Shown here piece by piece: positions 50,601 to 61,191 of a DNA stretch of 64,000 nucleotides. The notes below the pieces were generated by a model. The model was not told the origin of the DNA, did not search any database, and saw nothing but the letters and a program-made list of their open reading frames with translations. Location: contig NTMA01000024.1 of NCBI GenBank assembly GCA_002917075.1, forward strand, positions 124,001-188,000, given 5' to 3'. A program made the position numbers and the translations under genes. The stretch comes from Hawksworthiomyces lignivorus. Taxonomy: Eukaryota > Ascomycota > Sordariomycetes > Ophiostomatales > Ophiostomataceae. Position 1 is the stretch's first letter. Every line of letters begins with the position of its first letter.

Positions 50601-51217
50601 ATTTGCGGCTGGTTGAGGCCAAGACGAATCTCATTCAACCTACACAAGAGGTCCCCAACATTGAGAATTCGCTGGCGAGATGCAAATATAGTTGGATGAA
50701 ATCTACTGCACTCTTCAGACAACCTGTCTTCTCGATGTGGCAGAGGACGACCCAACCATAAAACCCAGCGAGTTACATCGCCGCTTAGAAGATCATTTTC
50801 ATCCTCTAGGTCCTCCACGAGGCGTTCGCAATCGAAGTTATTGACAGAAAAGGGAAAACCATCCTGAAACTGAGCTGGCTGATTATCATGGCGCCACATG
50901 GCGACTTTGTCCTGGTTTGTGAAGTATCTTTCCAATCTTCGTGTATTTCCAATTGTATTTCCGATTCGGCATTTATCTCGTGGCTTAGGGTGACCGCTCT
51001 CATCCACTTCGACACGTAGAAACTGGAACGGCACGTCGGCGAGGGTACGCGCGATCCCAGCCAATTTCTTTTTGCTTTCCATTCCCAACTTTGTAGGCTT
51101 GATTTCCTCGAGAGCAACCATCAACCGTTCTCCATCATCATTTCCAACGATATGGCGTGTTTCCCATTCTTTTGAAACTGCTGAATGGATCGGATCCAAA
51201 TCTACAGAAGTGCTCAT
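47612..51217 (-). CDS. SNF2-like DEAD/DEAH-superfamily ATPase, 1,201 aa
   Basis: Superfamily 2 translocase of the SNF2 type; specific role unknown. A divergent N-terminal half (about 1-480), with an acidic and Ser-rich stretch around 280-400, has no recognised domain. The ATPase lobes follow: motif I ADVMGTGKT near residue 499, motif Ia SLILAPQTVIDNW near 600, motif II VDEFHKA near 739, motif III WAITGTPLP near 770, and motif VI QAFGRTNREGQT near 1127. Between motifs I and Ia lies CPCGNSMGIEC, a small cysteine cluster that might bind metal. Unlike most neighbours it has no intron. Motif II reads DEFH rather than DEAH, DEGH or DESH. It resembles the lineage-specific, poorly studied fungal helicase-like proteins more than named remodellers such as Snf2, Rad54 or Rad5. 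The catalytic motifs are complete. Confidence 0.8.
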   Translation of the reverse strand: MSTSVDLDPIHSAVSKEWETRHIVGNDDGERLMVALEEIKPTKLGMESKKKLAGIARTLADVPFQFLRVEVDESGHPKPRDKCRIGNTIGNTRRLERYFTNQDKVAMWRHDNQPAQFQDGFPFSVNNFDCERLVEDLEDENDLLSGDVTRWVLWLGRPLPHREDRLSEECSRFHPTIFASRQRILNVGDLLCRLNEIRLGLNQPQMESEDETLVYFIVAVSYKSRYRAADVMGASPSANDMMLASPLGTTISFYSNLLKQSKTRRSWSRDSSTCSFAETNSSLSYYDSEMGENSYCISRNMENVTVDNDNDDSDGGIRIVDPSNIIIGQDLPRPNFGYSPTCNDEEYERERQASLARFKAQLAAIETTRWPFDDSGSEADFQIAGARNDIDDTPDARLATLPQRSCFETLDTNAAKGDAIEGDLHAVLPEAKSPSEEEWHQCCALLCLDPKEHRDAQVRSVRVPGTDNMWIKPSQLWTAYWMLTSRMDRDLCGGVLADVMGTGKTYVCLVLCLLRAYIGYNRAEVEREWQLREHEMKRALGSGSGSGPTKQHLPQLAASGNSNIPCPCGNSMGIECYANPGGVTRRLADSLSRGVSLILAPQTVIDNWIKTLKNIRLQLKYYEPVVFYSKMKKEDTVMTPAPRLRQKLQMELRPQPHVSEDGLFPVGWQPNIQAATHHFHSSVAKDAFPERFIFLATHVPEKLTEFFQTPVPLRRKGGASSRERKTVYSCPIGIQIVDEFHKAKDDVIALAHQHKHIQTSIDNGDNFDFWAITGTPLPAKLTDLAAVVDIVQRLPEWDCPSNRHHGSRVIDLHELQVVYEKAVAEDGTPEQAAEFRTRAERFFQGGLIKRHTESSTFFGRRIFNLQDVTPKVIVNKTPKIFRDDVGKVAARIAIKIRESIAATKSSKPTVTNWEQVVRSSSLFNHMMDLEILATFPGAARLMISDPPALDFGLASIRSEIRKLEDHDVTKVALFQENLETVIEASPHMEAILATLDEMGCDKQKRRLLAALDLNVSSKQPTIPKSKGGASLKKLVIICPRMGEAVFVYLALRKLRPEASAIFLHADLKLSERTALLQNFNRLDSNPGSKTPRVLVGTFRDAGTGNDFTVANYQIVTGPLRLRSQQDQAFGRTNREGQTLLLHHRLFVNEDSPVDRIIMATQARRRIVSDPFAINKTLQLEATEQDEDSFNYAKQSLFPVTK

Positions 51218-52241
51218 AGTAATGATGACCGTGTGTTCCTATCGTTTCTGAAGCTTTAGCTTGGTTTCTTTTGCGATTTATCTCAATCAAAGCCGTTCTT
51301 AAAAATTGAGAATTTATGACGCTTATATGCTTGCACACTCGTCAAATTAAGATTGGTAGTGAGTATATGAGAGAGATATGAAAGTTGAGAAGCTGGAGAA
51401 ATATAAGTTCATCGAGAAAGGCGAACAAATCAATCGAAGAAGAGTCAAGTTGCCTTTATATAAATATACATCTGTTTGTCCTTTCACATTGCTTCTTAGC
51501 CACGAGCAAATAAAAGTGAGCTTTAAAGAGAGCAAACAGCAACAATGAAAGCTACATGTACCTTGAAATGAGGTTATAATTTCGTGGCCACGGTTGCAGG
51601 TTTTGCTTGCACTGCAACCGGACTATCTTGGTCATTGTTGTTTGTACTCTTAAGTCTTTGCATCTTAACGGAAACGGAAAAATAAATGGGATAAAGAGAA
51701 AGCAAAGAGAAGCAACTGCGCCATGAACTAAATGCTGCGGGTTTCGGAATTCTATGTTCGTATGTCATAAAGAATAAAGAAAACGGATTTTGAGTGATAT
51801 TTTCGAACTTAAAAGACAATATTTGTCTACCAAGTTTAGCATTCATACACCAAGTGCCTATTTAAGTGTGCCTCTTGACAGTAAATATGACAAATGCTTC
51901 ATACTACGAGATAAATCAGAAGGGGAGGTAAAAATGATGAGGTACGATCCCTTACAGAAACCAGTGAAGATTGAGGAAGGGCCTCTCCTTTTCTACACAC
52001 AGTAGTCTCTTTGTACTTTAATCTGAAAATGTGCATCTAATTTTTATCTTTTTATTTGCTTTCATTTGTTTTTGTTATATTTGTTTTCTGCATTTTTTTT
52101 CTTCTGGTTTTGTTTTATATTTGGGGTATTAATATTTGGGGACCGGCCTCTCGGGGAGCTGCAATCTAGGATTGAAATCGCTCCATAAAATATTTACACA
52201 ATTTAACCTCGCATTTACGCACACTTTAAAGATAACTCCCG
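51218..52241. other. SNF2-like gene promoter and 3' flank of the mitochondrial carrier
   Basis: About 1 kb, strongly A/T-rich from 52020 to 52140 with T-runs. A 71-codon frame at 51790-52005 begins at TTG and has no recognisable domain, so I do not call it. Confidence 0.5.
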
Positions 52242-53393
52242 TTATTTCGTCAACCAACCCAGCATATCGGCTGTTATAAGAGTTATCATTCTGTTATTAT
52301 GTTAGCATTTTTTTTGAGCGATTACCAAAAGGTTACAAATTCGTTGCCATATTCAAAGATAAAATTAAAAGCATTATTGGAGCAAGACCCAATGATGAGT
52401 AGCAGAGCAACGCAGACATGAGAGGCACACTTACGCGTGTGGTGCGATGCGCACGTAGTACGTGCCGAATCCACGGTAGAAGCGGAAGATTCCTTCTTGC
52501 CGGGTCACTTTCGCAAAGCAGTCGACCATGCCTTTGTACGGTAGTTTGCCATCGGGTCCCTTCTGCTGCTTCTGAAGGCGCGTCTTAACGAAGTCGAATG
52601 GAAGCGAAAAGAATGACGCAAAAAAGCCAGCAATGGCACTGGCGGTGAGAGTCTGTGACCGGGACGATAGGTTGGTGCGCTGTTTGAGTTGGACCTTGGC
52701 CTCGCTGAAGAAGGCAAGCTGGCCAAAGTTGAGGGCCATGGCGCGCACAACTGTCGGTGCTGCACCAGCCCACAATGCACCGACACCCTCGGAACGAGTA
52801 ATGGAGGCTAGCGCATCAATGACAGACCGGTAGTTCTTCCGCTCAGCTAGGGGCTTGAGTCCATCACTCTGCATGCGGATGAGAGCTAGGTCGGCCGGAT
52901 TGCCAATCATAGCGGCCAACCCACCAGCAGCAAGACCCGCCGTGGCACGGTCACCGAAGCCAATGGCTCGACCATTTTCACGCGCACGGGCAGAGAGCTT
53001 GCCCATGAAAGTATCAAAGAAGCCGAGCCGGGCGGTGGTGTAGACAGCTTGCCGTAGAAGACCAGCTGACAGACCAGTATAAAGATCAAGGGCTTTCCCG
53101 CTGGCGATAATATCACGGGCCACAGACAGTGGTGTGGGCTTGGGACCCCCGGCAATGCCTTCGCCAGCCAACTGGATACGGACCTTTACCATATCAACAG
53201 GCTGGATGACTGTCGTGGCAACCATACCACTGATGCCACCGTTGATGAATGGCAAAGCAGCACGCATCAAAGGTGTGTGCAAAAAATCAGAAGTGGCTGT
53301 GGCCACAACGGCAGCCTCGCCTTTGGCAGAATTCATAACTTCAGAGGATTTCGACCGAGCAGCCTCGGCGGCTTGTTTGATAGTATTGCTCAT
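52242..53393 (-). CDS. Mitochondrial 2-oxoglutarate/malate-type carrier, 335 aa
   Basis: Inner-membrane solute carrier of the SLC25 family, most like the oxoglutarate/malate exchanger (SLC25A11). Exons on the complement: 53393-52435 and 52290-52242. The three mitochondrial-carrier repeats each show the signature: PVDMVKVRIQ, PADLALIRMQ and PFDFVKTRLQ. LYTGLSAGLLRQAVYTTARLGFFD is typical of the oxoglutarate/dicarboxylate branch. The long first exon appears to end in a stop after RIAPHA, but that point is a GTAAGT donor. A 144-base intron with a GCTAAC branch site leads to a 49-base exon that completes the last helix (MITLITADMLGWLTK). The N-terminal 35-40 residues form an Ala/Ser/Lys-rich extension. 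Confidence 0.92.
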
Positions 53394-56300
53394 AATGGTG
53401 AAAATACAGTCCGTAAAATATAATATAGGTGCGTCCTCTGTGAGACTGAGGTTTGAACTTCAAAATAAGAGAGATTCTGCAGTGGTGAGATATTAATATC
53501 TGCTAAGAAAAGATTTCCAAAATTGAAGAGGCATGAAAGTATGGAAAATAAAAGAAATAAAAAGGATATCTAAGGATGAATTCTTTCGTATGGTTAGGTG
53601 CCAAAATTTAAGCCACTGCCGCTTTCCTCATCGGACGCTTCGATGGGTCCCAGCCAACACTGGTGGAAAGGGACGATATCAGCCTTGACATTTTTCAAGG
53701 CAGGATGCAGCCAGGCGGTACAAGAACGTACGGGCTCTGCCAACAACTATTGGCTAAGCATATGTAAATACTGGTCATCAAGACTAAGATTCCAAAATAC
53801 AAGGCCCCCACTAGGCCGTGAGGTTCAGTTTCTGCTTGTTGTAGCCGGCCAGGAGCCGAGACAATGTGCGTTCTAGCACGGCTAGCTTACGGCCATGGGA
53901 TGGTTTCTGCAACTTTGATTTGCGGCAGGACCCATCTCCGATGTATTGTCGAAGTAAGGCATGTGGACGGGTATGTATGTCTTGTGTGTACGTGTAGAAG
54001 GAGGATGGTTAGAAGCGTGTAAGTGAGGTTCAAGTAGCTTTGTTCGGTAAAAGACAGGGGTTTTCGGTAAATCCAACCAATAGTATCTTGTGACTGGATA
54101 CAAAGGGGTTCATTCAATAGGGGTGGAGATGTTGGCTTTATAATTTTGGCTTTCTCAGAAGGTTGGGATGTTGCGATGAACGGATAGCGCAAAGCATGGA
54201 AGCATGGAAGAGCGGGTGGAGACGGCTGTGTAGGTGGGTAAGAGCCACATAGAACAATTGGGGAGGTGTTGCTGAGCTATTTGGGGGACGACATGAGGCG
54301 GCTGCGTCTTCGGAATGCCGGTCGGTTTACGGTCAACCAAATCGTCAGGCTTTCCGTAACCGGCTTGGTCAACAGCAGAAGGCTCGGCTAAGTATATTTG
54401 GAGAGGATAACGAAGGAAGCAAGGGAGCTAAAACACACGAGACCAACCAAACAAACAAGCCCCAAAAAAATGCGAGAAAAACTAAGCCGGAATGAAACCA
54501 GAAGCTGGGTAAGAGAACCACACTAAGAAAGATATTGAAAAAGAGACGTACCAAATAGCGTATGCGAGTAAGCCAATGTAAGATGCAATAAAGCGATCGT
54601 CTGAAGATAGACGTCAAAGAGTGTTTTGATTTGTAGATGCGTGCGGAGATGCGGGGTCTGCTGCTTTAGGTGAAAGCGAAAGCCGTCTGAATCCGAAAGA
54701 AGAAGTAGTGTGCTTAGATAGTTCGCAGTACAAAATAGGATCTGGCAAACACAGAAATTCCAAAGAAGATTAAGAGAAGAGAGTGAAAGAAGGCCGAAAC
54801 TGAAGCCGAAAATAGAAAACGGTAGGCAGTAGTAATAGATAATGTGAAGATAAACCGGGGTGGATGGAGATCAGCGAAAACAATGAGTGAAAACTAGGGC
54901 AGTGTAAGAAGAATATGATGCCGAGATTTCTGAGCCTGTTTCCGGCCTCATTCGCATCAAAGGCGAACGTATGAAAAATTGGTGTAAACTAGGGAGCCAC
55001 GGAAGAGTTATGATTCTTCAAAGGAAATGCTAAATGACGAATGTGTTAGTCTGTCTCAGTGAAGGCGGTGTTGTAAGGACATTGATGCAGAAGAAAAAGA
55101 CAAAAGACAAAAAAGAAAAAGCAGGAGGACCAAGGCGAGAGGAACTTGGGCCGTAAATAAAAGGGACAAAGAAACCAGGAAAGAGGGTCAATCAAGGAGA
55201 AGATCGGAAAGCTAAGCGTTGTCGGCATCGCATGCCAATTATGCCATTGCCTGTTGGGAGGCGATGAAGATGAGTGACTTGCTAATACAAAGAATATACC
55301 AGGCGGACGTTTATTGACGGTAGTGCAGGTCACGTAAAGAAATTGTAAGCGTGTTGCCCCTTGGGTCGACAACGAAAATCCTAGCTGGAATTGCCATCGT
55401 ATCTGTCATGAAGCACGTCCTTGTCAGTGCTTCTGGACAAGAGAGAGCTGCTGGACATCGTAATCCTTTATTCGGTTTATCGATTCTTGCTCTATTTTAC
55501 TTGACTGCCAGTGATGTTTTTTTTTTTTTCTTTTCTCGCCATCCTGCTCGGCGTTGGGTGCTGTGCTCCTCTCCTCCAAGTTGATCATGTCGATGAAAGT
55601 ACTTCACTGGCGGCATCCTCGACACCATTTTGTCTTACCCGCTTGTACATATTCTGTGTCTACTTGCTGGTGTTTCCTTTCTGCGCTGGCTTGTTTGTAG
55701 CTCGACTTTCCATCATTTGCCATCTTCCCCTCTTCTATTTCTCTTTCTCATTCGCCCTCTCTACCCTCCATCACCACCATGCAATCCGACCTCCTTTGTT
55801 TGAAATGAAGTGTCGGCAAGTATTTAGCTAATGTTTTCTCACTTGCGGTTGCCAATGGCCTCTTCTGCTCCTTGGCCATCCTCCTCTGTGACTTTGTACC
55901 TCTTTTTCAAGGCCTCGCCTCCTGTGTCTTTCGCCCTCGATCCTGGCACATGGCAGATCCAAATCCCCTGAGCATCCGCACATTTATAGATCCATCACAG
56001 GCCTACTGTTCCTGGGTGTTGTTTATCGATTCCTTATCGCTTATTGTCATCTGTTCACTCCCAGTGTCTCTGCTCTCGTGCCCTGCATCGCAACTCTTCG
56101 CATGCCGCGTCAGACTAGCACTTAGTTGGCACTGTGCATGTCATCCCCGTCCATGAAAGTGCGGGGTATGGCACATTGAGAGCCAATTGAATTATCCTGA
56201 CTATGCTTGCAGCTGCCACTTATCGATAGCAAATGCATCCGCGGCAAGTGGTCAAGAGAGCGACAGAGAAAAGAATATACATCTTCTGAAGAACAAACGC

Positions 56301-57790
56301 ATCGTAGTTACTGGAAAACAAGGGCGGTAGTTTCTTTCTACCTTTTCTTCCCCAGTAAGTGATTGATCTCATGCCGATGTCGCTCGACAAGTGTAAGCCT
56401 GTCAAGTACTCCGTAGAAACGGCACAAACTATTTGTGAGAGAGTTACAGAGTACTGATCCGCCAGCGCATTTTGCAATTGTCAGCAGTGACGTAAGTTGA
56501 ATGTGCTTGCACCAACTCCGAAAGCCCAACGGTTGTGTCCGTAGAGACAAGGCTGGTCACGCGTCTGTCGGCTGTATGGGATTGATGCATAATCCCTCCA
56601 AGAACAGTTCCCATGTGAAAAACACATTACACACATCGTATGCAGCATTGGCACGCATATACGGAGTACGTAGTAAGACTTTGCCTGTATATCCGAATGT
56701 TGCCTTAGAGATGGTCATCTCCAGTAATCAAGCAGTGGAGACAGAAGCAGTTGGGGTGCTCTAAAATTTGGCTTGGTAGAGGCAGAGCCTGCAGCAGGCT
56801 GACCCACAGATCGCCGGAAGGAAGGAGGAGGCTGCTGCTACAGTATCGTAGAAACGGCTCCACAGCTAGAGCTCCACCATGCAAGCTCATAGCCCAATTT
56901 TCTCATCCACAATGCTAGCAGCGATATCCACCTTAACGGCAAGCCTCCTTTTATTCTCGGTGCCAGATCGGATAACTGAAGATAACAGACGGGTAATACG
57001 ATACAGCTATGAAAGGACTTGTTCCGATGGGGTTCCTAGCATGACTTGGCTAGACGGAGCCTGACGCGCCCTCCGCAGCTGAATCAACTTGTTCACCGAC
57101 TCCGACGGTTCCATTCAACTCATTTCACTAGTCTGCAATTGTAAAGCATCTCATTGAATGGGGCATGTTTATGTTTCTAATTTAGTCCGATCTCCTTCAT
57201 TTCGCAATGTAAGATACCTTTTCCGGCTCATGCCAAAACGACATAGCCGGGCTCCGGAAAAGCACAACGGAGGAAGTCGGGATGTCACCAAATCCGGAAC
57301 GGGGATTTCTAAATGTTAAGAGAATCGACGGCAGCTTGCAACAATTACCTCGGGATAGCTTACGAAATGCCACATCGCTCGGAATGACACAACACATAGC
57401 ATTTTGTTTGAGCCTGCCAATCATCCCGGAGGCGTTGGAATCTCCTTGCACTGGATGATGATAAGAATGTGACTTTGAAGCCTTGCAGCCTTGTTTTCTT
57501 TCGTCCACGCTGTGTTCCTTCCTTTCAACGGGAGTGTGGTTCCTTGCATTCATCGTTTGCTTATTTTTGTAGTCACTCAGCCTGGCCGTTCACCGCTGAA
57601 CATTGTATTACGAAAGTAAACATCCGTCTCAGCGTCAAATGCATGGTAGGAACGTGCTGCATGCCGAGCTGGTATTTTTTTTTTTTTTTTTTTTTTGAAA
57701 ATTTAATTGTCTCATAAGAAATATTGTTCGAATACCCACACTTAGAAGGCTCATCTTCTTTAGTCCTTCTTACGAAAAAGACTCCGGACC
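53394..57790. other. 4.4 kb gene-poor stretch between the carrier and the monooxygenase
   Basis: No frame with a recognisable domain. From about 54.0 to 55.2 kb the + strand is purine-rich (CT-rich on -); from about 55.45 to 56.15 kb it is pyrimidine-rich. This is the pattern of two leaders pointing away from each other. A 22-base T-run lies at 57675-57696 near the 3' end of the monooxygenase gene. No transposon ends recognised. Confidence 0.5.
57675..57696. repeat. Homopolymer T22
   Basis: Twenty-two T on + (A22 on -) about 95 bases beyond the stop codon of the monooxygenase gene. No target-site duplication or element body is obvious next to it. Confidence 0.9.
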
Positions 57791-59886
57791 TTAGATCGGC
57801 TCTACAATGGGAGGAACGTCGACATCGCGTAGGTATGGCGTCGTGTCCGTCTTGTCCATCTCGCCACGCGACATGCATACTCCCATCCAGCCAAATGGGT
57901 TGATTGCTGTGTCCTCAGTGGGCGTAAAGTTGAAGTCTTCCCAGCGAGGATGCTCCAGCATCTGGCGGAAGCCGTTGGCTGAGCCAGGGAAGAGCGCAAC
58001 GACACGTCCCTAGCAGACTTATTAGAATTGAGACAAACGGCTTCATTAAGCGATGGAGTATTCACCTCAGTCTTGCCTCGTTTGAACCACGACTTGCACT
58101 ATTGAAAATATCAGCCGGGCATATTCTATCAAATGTGTCTGTCTATCTCACCCTCTGCGAAGACGACTTACTGGCTTAGTATACACTGTTCGTGGCATGT
58201 ACGAATCGATATAACCAGAAAATGCCTTCAGGGCATCATATCTAGCGGTGCTATCAGCGGACGCTCGGTAAGAATTGAGTTGGAAAAAAATCGGAAAAAT
58301 CGAAAGTACCTACTTGACTTCGATTGTCTGGTAACCCTCGCGCTGGCATTTAAGTATGCACTTGCAGATGTAGTCCGTTTGTGACTCGATTGCAAGAATC
58401 GTCGATCCAGATGGTGGCGCACCGTTTGGGCCCAGGATCGTCATGTAGTTCGGCATGTTCTCGGCAAACACGCTTACATACGCCTCCGGATAAGAAGGTT
58501 CTTCCCAAAGTGAGGACAGCGTGACGCCTCCGCGGCCAACTACGGGGTAGCGTGGCACGTAACTGGTGTCAAAGCCCGTTGCGGTGATGATGATGTCCAC
58601 GTCACGCTGCTTGCCATCAGTCGTCTCGAGGCCCGTGCCGTTGATAGTCTTAATTGGCGTCGAGATGAACTCGACATTTGGTTCACATATGGCTTCTAGA
58701 TACCCGGGACCCGGCGTTATCCGCCGGCAAACGGGCGGATAGCTGGGATTCATGGATGCAAAGACCTCAGGTTTGCTGGCTAGCTTTTCTCTCATGGAGT
58801 CGCGGAACATGGCCTCCGAAATCTTGGACAGGTCTGAATCTTGCCAGGTCACGCGGTGGCCAATATTGAGTAGGCCCTCGATGTAAACACGATACTTCAG
58901 GTACTCTTCTGGGTTCTCCCGGAATCTCTGAAGCTCTTCCAGAGAATATTTGGCTTAGGGAAGTTAGCAGCGATATGCGGTGTTCAAAAGTAAAGCTTGG
59001 ATGCTGGAGCCATGTGGACAGATTCGTTTCTTACAGTTACCTCCAGTAGGGTTTCTCTTGAATGCTTCTTCACCAGCAAAGCCCCCTTTACGTTTGAACA
59101 ATTGTCAGCCACAATAATATTCTCTTCGTATTTCCTATCTTCAGGTGTCTCATCTGCGTCAGCTTTGTTCCTAGACTGGGGTGACTTACCCAAGGCAATC
59201 CACATCTGTGAGCGGTGGTAGTGGTCAATCTGCCTGGCGATAGGTTGTAGTGTCGGTAGAATCTGAATCCCAGACGAACCTCCACCGATGAGTGCAATCC
59301 GCTTGTTCTTCACCTCAACTGAATCGTCCCAGTTGGCCGAGTGGATCACAGGGCCATTGAAGTCTTTAAGACCAGGGATGTCTGGCCAGCGCCAGTCATT
59401 AAGGATACCCGCGGCAGATACGAGAAAGTCACACCTATCGTCGAAGGTCTGGCCCGTAGTCAAGTTCTTGACCGTCACAACCCATGTTGCCGTCTCTTCC
59501 TGCCATGTAGCACTCTGGACCTGGTGCTGTGGCTTGATATAGCGGTAGGCGCCGTACTTGCGTGCTACAAATTGCAAGTAACTTTTGATCTCATGGCCAG
59601 CCGAGTAGAGCTCCGTCCATTGCGACCAGCTCTCAAAGGTGAATTGATACGCTGCACTGGGGATGTCGCAGGCGACGCCGGGGTACCGGTTCTCGAACCA
59701 CGTGCCGCCGACATCAATGTTCTTCTCATAGACGACCATGTCCAGATTTGGAATCCTCTGTGGAAGCCGGATCGCTGCGCATACTCCGCTAAAACCGGCT
59801 CCAATACAGATGACTTTAACTTTTCGGGTATCGTCAATAGCTTTCTCAGAAAGCTCAAAGAGATAATTTTTAATTTCGGCAGGCAT
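57791..59886 (-). CDS. Baeyer-Villiger-type flavin monooxygenase, 555 aa
   Basis: NADPH- and FAD-dependent enzyme expected to insert oxygen next to a ketone, giving an ester or lactone. Exons on the complement: 59886-59190, 58953-58314, 58250-58172, 58098-58066, 58009-57791; phases close. The FAD site GAGFSG is at 29-34. The BVMO fingerprint FxGxxxHxxxW is FNGPVIHSANW (176-186), and the NADPH-site GGGSSG is at 201-206. GGTWFENRYPGVACD, the flavin loop of the family, is also present. Length fits the 540-560 residues usual for this group. Intron 1 (236 bases) happens to stay open in frame and ends in a stop at 58984, which can mimic a truncated protein. Its GTAAGT donor, GCTAAC branch site and the conserved KYSLEELQRFRENPEEYLKYR after it show it is spliced. 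It lies head-to-head with the dehydrogenase at 61192. Confidence 0.92.
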
Positions 59887-60100
59887 GACGACCAAAATTC
59901 CTAAGCCTTTTTGCCATTAATATAGTGACGAGATACAGTACTTGCAAACATGATGACACCTGATTTTGTTTTGTCATATACCTTCTCAAATACTGGATCT
60001 TTTCCTCGTTATTGTAAATGGTCGGTAGTGCAACCGGTACTTATTTGCTTTTAGAGCTGTCTGATATGTTCAGCGAGATAATACCAAGAAGTTGCATGTA

Positions 60101-60109
60101 TATTTTATA
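60101..60109 (-). promoter_or_regulatory. TATA-like box of the monooxygenase gene
   Basis: TATAAAATA on -, about 215 bases upstream of the monooxygenase ATG. Confidence 0.4.
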
Positions 60110-61037
60110 CTTCGTTAGAGCTTAAAGCAATTCGGCGACAAGCTATTGAAATGAGACAGTGTAGACGTAGGTCATAAGAAAACAAGGCCATATTCACCCC
60201 ATATCACTATGGAATGTACTTAGCTCCTTGCCTGTGCTTCTTTACCTCCTTTCTTTGCTCTTCCTCCTCATTCCTACTTGCTCTACAGCTTGAACCGAAG
60301 TATGCATGCGGAGCATATTGATAGCGGAGTTCATCAACACTTATGGCCGAAGGTGTGTTCAAACCCCAATTCTTGAGCATTGAGGAGATAAGCAAAGAGG
60401 AAGATGTTTTCCACCACCGCGGCATCGAATTCGACCAACTGAAGAGAGCAATTCTTGTTATATATTTAAAATGCGCCAATTGAGGACCTTTCGATTTCTA
60501 TGTGGCGATGCCGGCATCCAGGATATTGAGTCCGTCTAAACAATCTCCGAATGTTTTCAATCTAGGAGATAGGACAAAGCTAAAAGTAATTGTGGTCTTG
60601 CACCTGTTGCTACCGAGAGAATCGTATGTTAGAACTCGATCCTACTTTGATGTTGACGCTTGGAAATCTAAGACGAGGCTAGGATTTAGGAAGTAATACC
60701 TTAGTACACTCGGAAAAGCTTCCCCACAAAATTGAAACTGGGGAAGGGAGCTACGGGGGTGTATGCATAATGCTTGGTCTTAACGCGTTCAACTGACCCT
60801 TCTATTGAGCCATAGTGCCGATCTGTACGAGTGATCCTCTCCTCCTCAATTCCCTTGTTCCAGACAGTGGCAGGGGTGCGGGCAGTGGTGAGGAATCGAA
60901 GACAAGAATTGATATCCATGAGGGGGGCATAGTTTCGAGAATATCACACGGGAAGAAAAAGGTAAACTTAGGATACATTTGCAGATACACTGGAAATAAT
61001 TTCTGTAAGTACTAGCTAGCCTAAGAACGCACAGAGT

Positions 61038-61047
61038 ATATAAATAT
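61038..61047 (+). promoter_or_regulatory. TATA-like box of the dehydrogenase gene
   Basis: TATATAAATA on +, about 145 bases upstream of the dehydrogenase ATG at 61192. Confidence 0.4.
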
Positions 61048-61191
61048 CTCTTGAAATGTGAGAGTTGTGGCTCTAAACGTCGCTTTACAAGGATCGTGTA
61101 AGACTTATTTTCATCGTATTTTATATTTCCATCTAGAAGTTTTGCGTGACATAAAACAATAATCTGTCTATATTTCAGCCCAGCAAAGAAA

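Larger units (their letters stand above)
59887..61191. promoter_or_regulatory. Divergent promoter region of monooxygenase and dehydrogenase
   Basis: 1.3 kb between the two start codons, A/T-rich. It holds TATA-like sites facing each gene (60101-60109 on -, 61038-61047 on +). An open frame on - at 60207-60479 shows no recognised domain. No gene is called. Confidence 0.5.

Noticed and set aside
51790..52005. 71-codon frame beginning at TTG
   Set aside because: No ATG and no domain; lies in A/T-rich intergenic DNA.
57675..57696. T22 as the poly(A) tail of a retroposed element
   Set aside because: No element body, no target-site duplication seen; a simple homopolymer in a 3' flank is enough.
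58984..59886. Monooxygenase as a truncated pseudogene of about 300 residues
   Set aside because: A GTAAGT donor, GCTAAC branch site and the conserved continuation after 58953 show that the stop lies in an intron.
60207..60479. 90-codon frame on - between the monooxygenase and dehydrogenase
   Set aside because: I could not match it to a family or extend it by credible splicing; it may be promoter sequence. Worth a database search.
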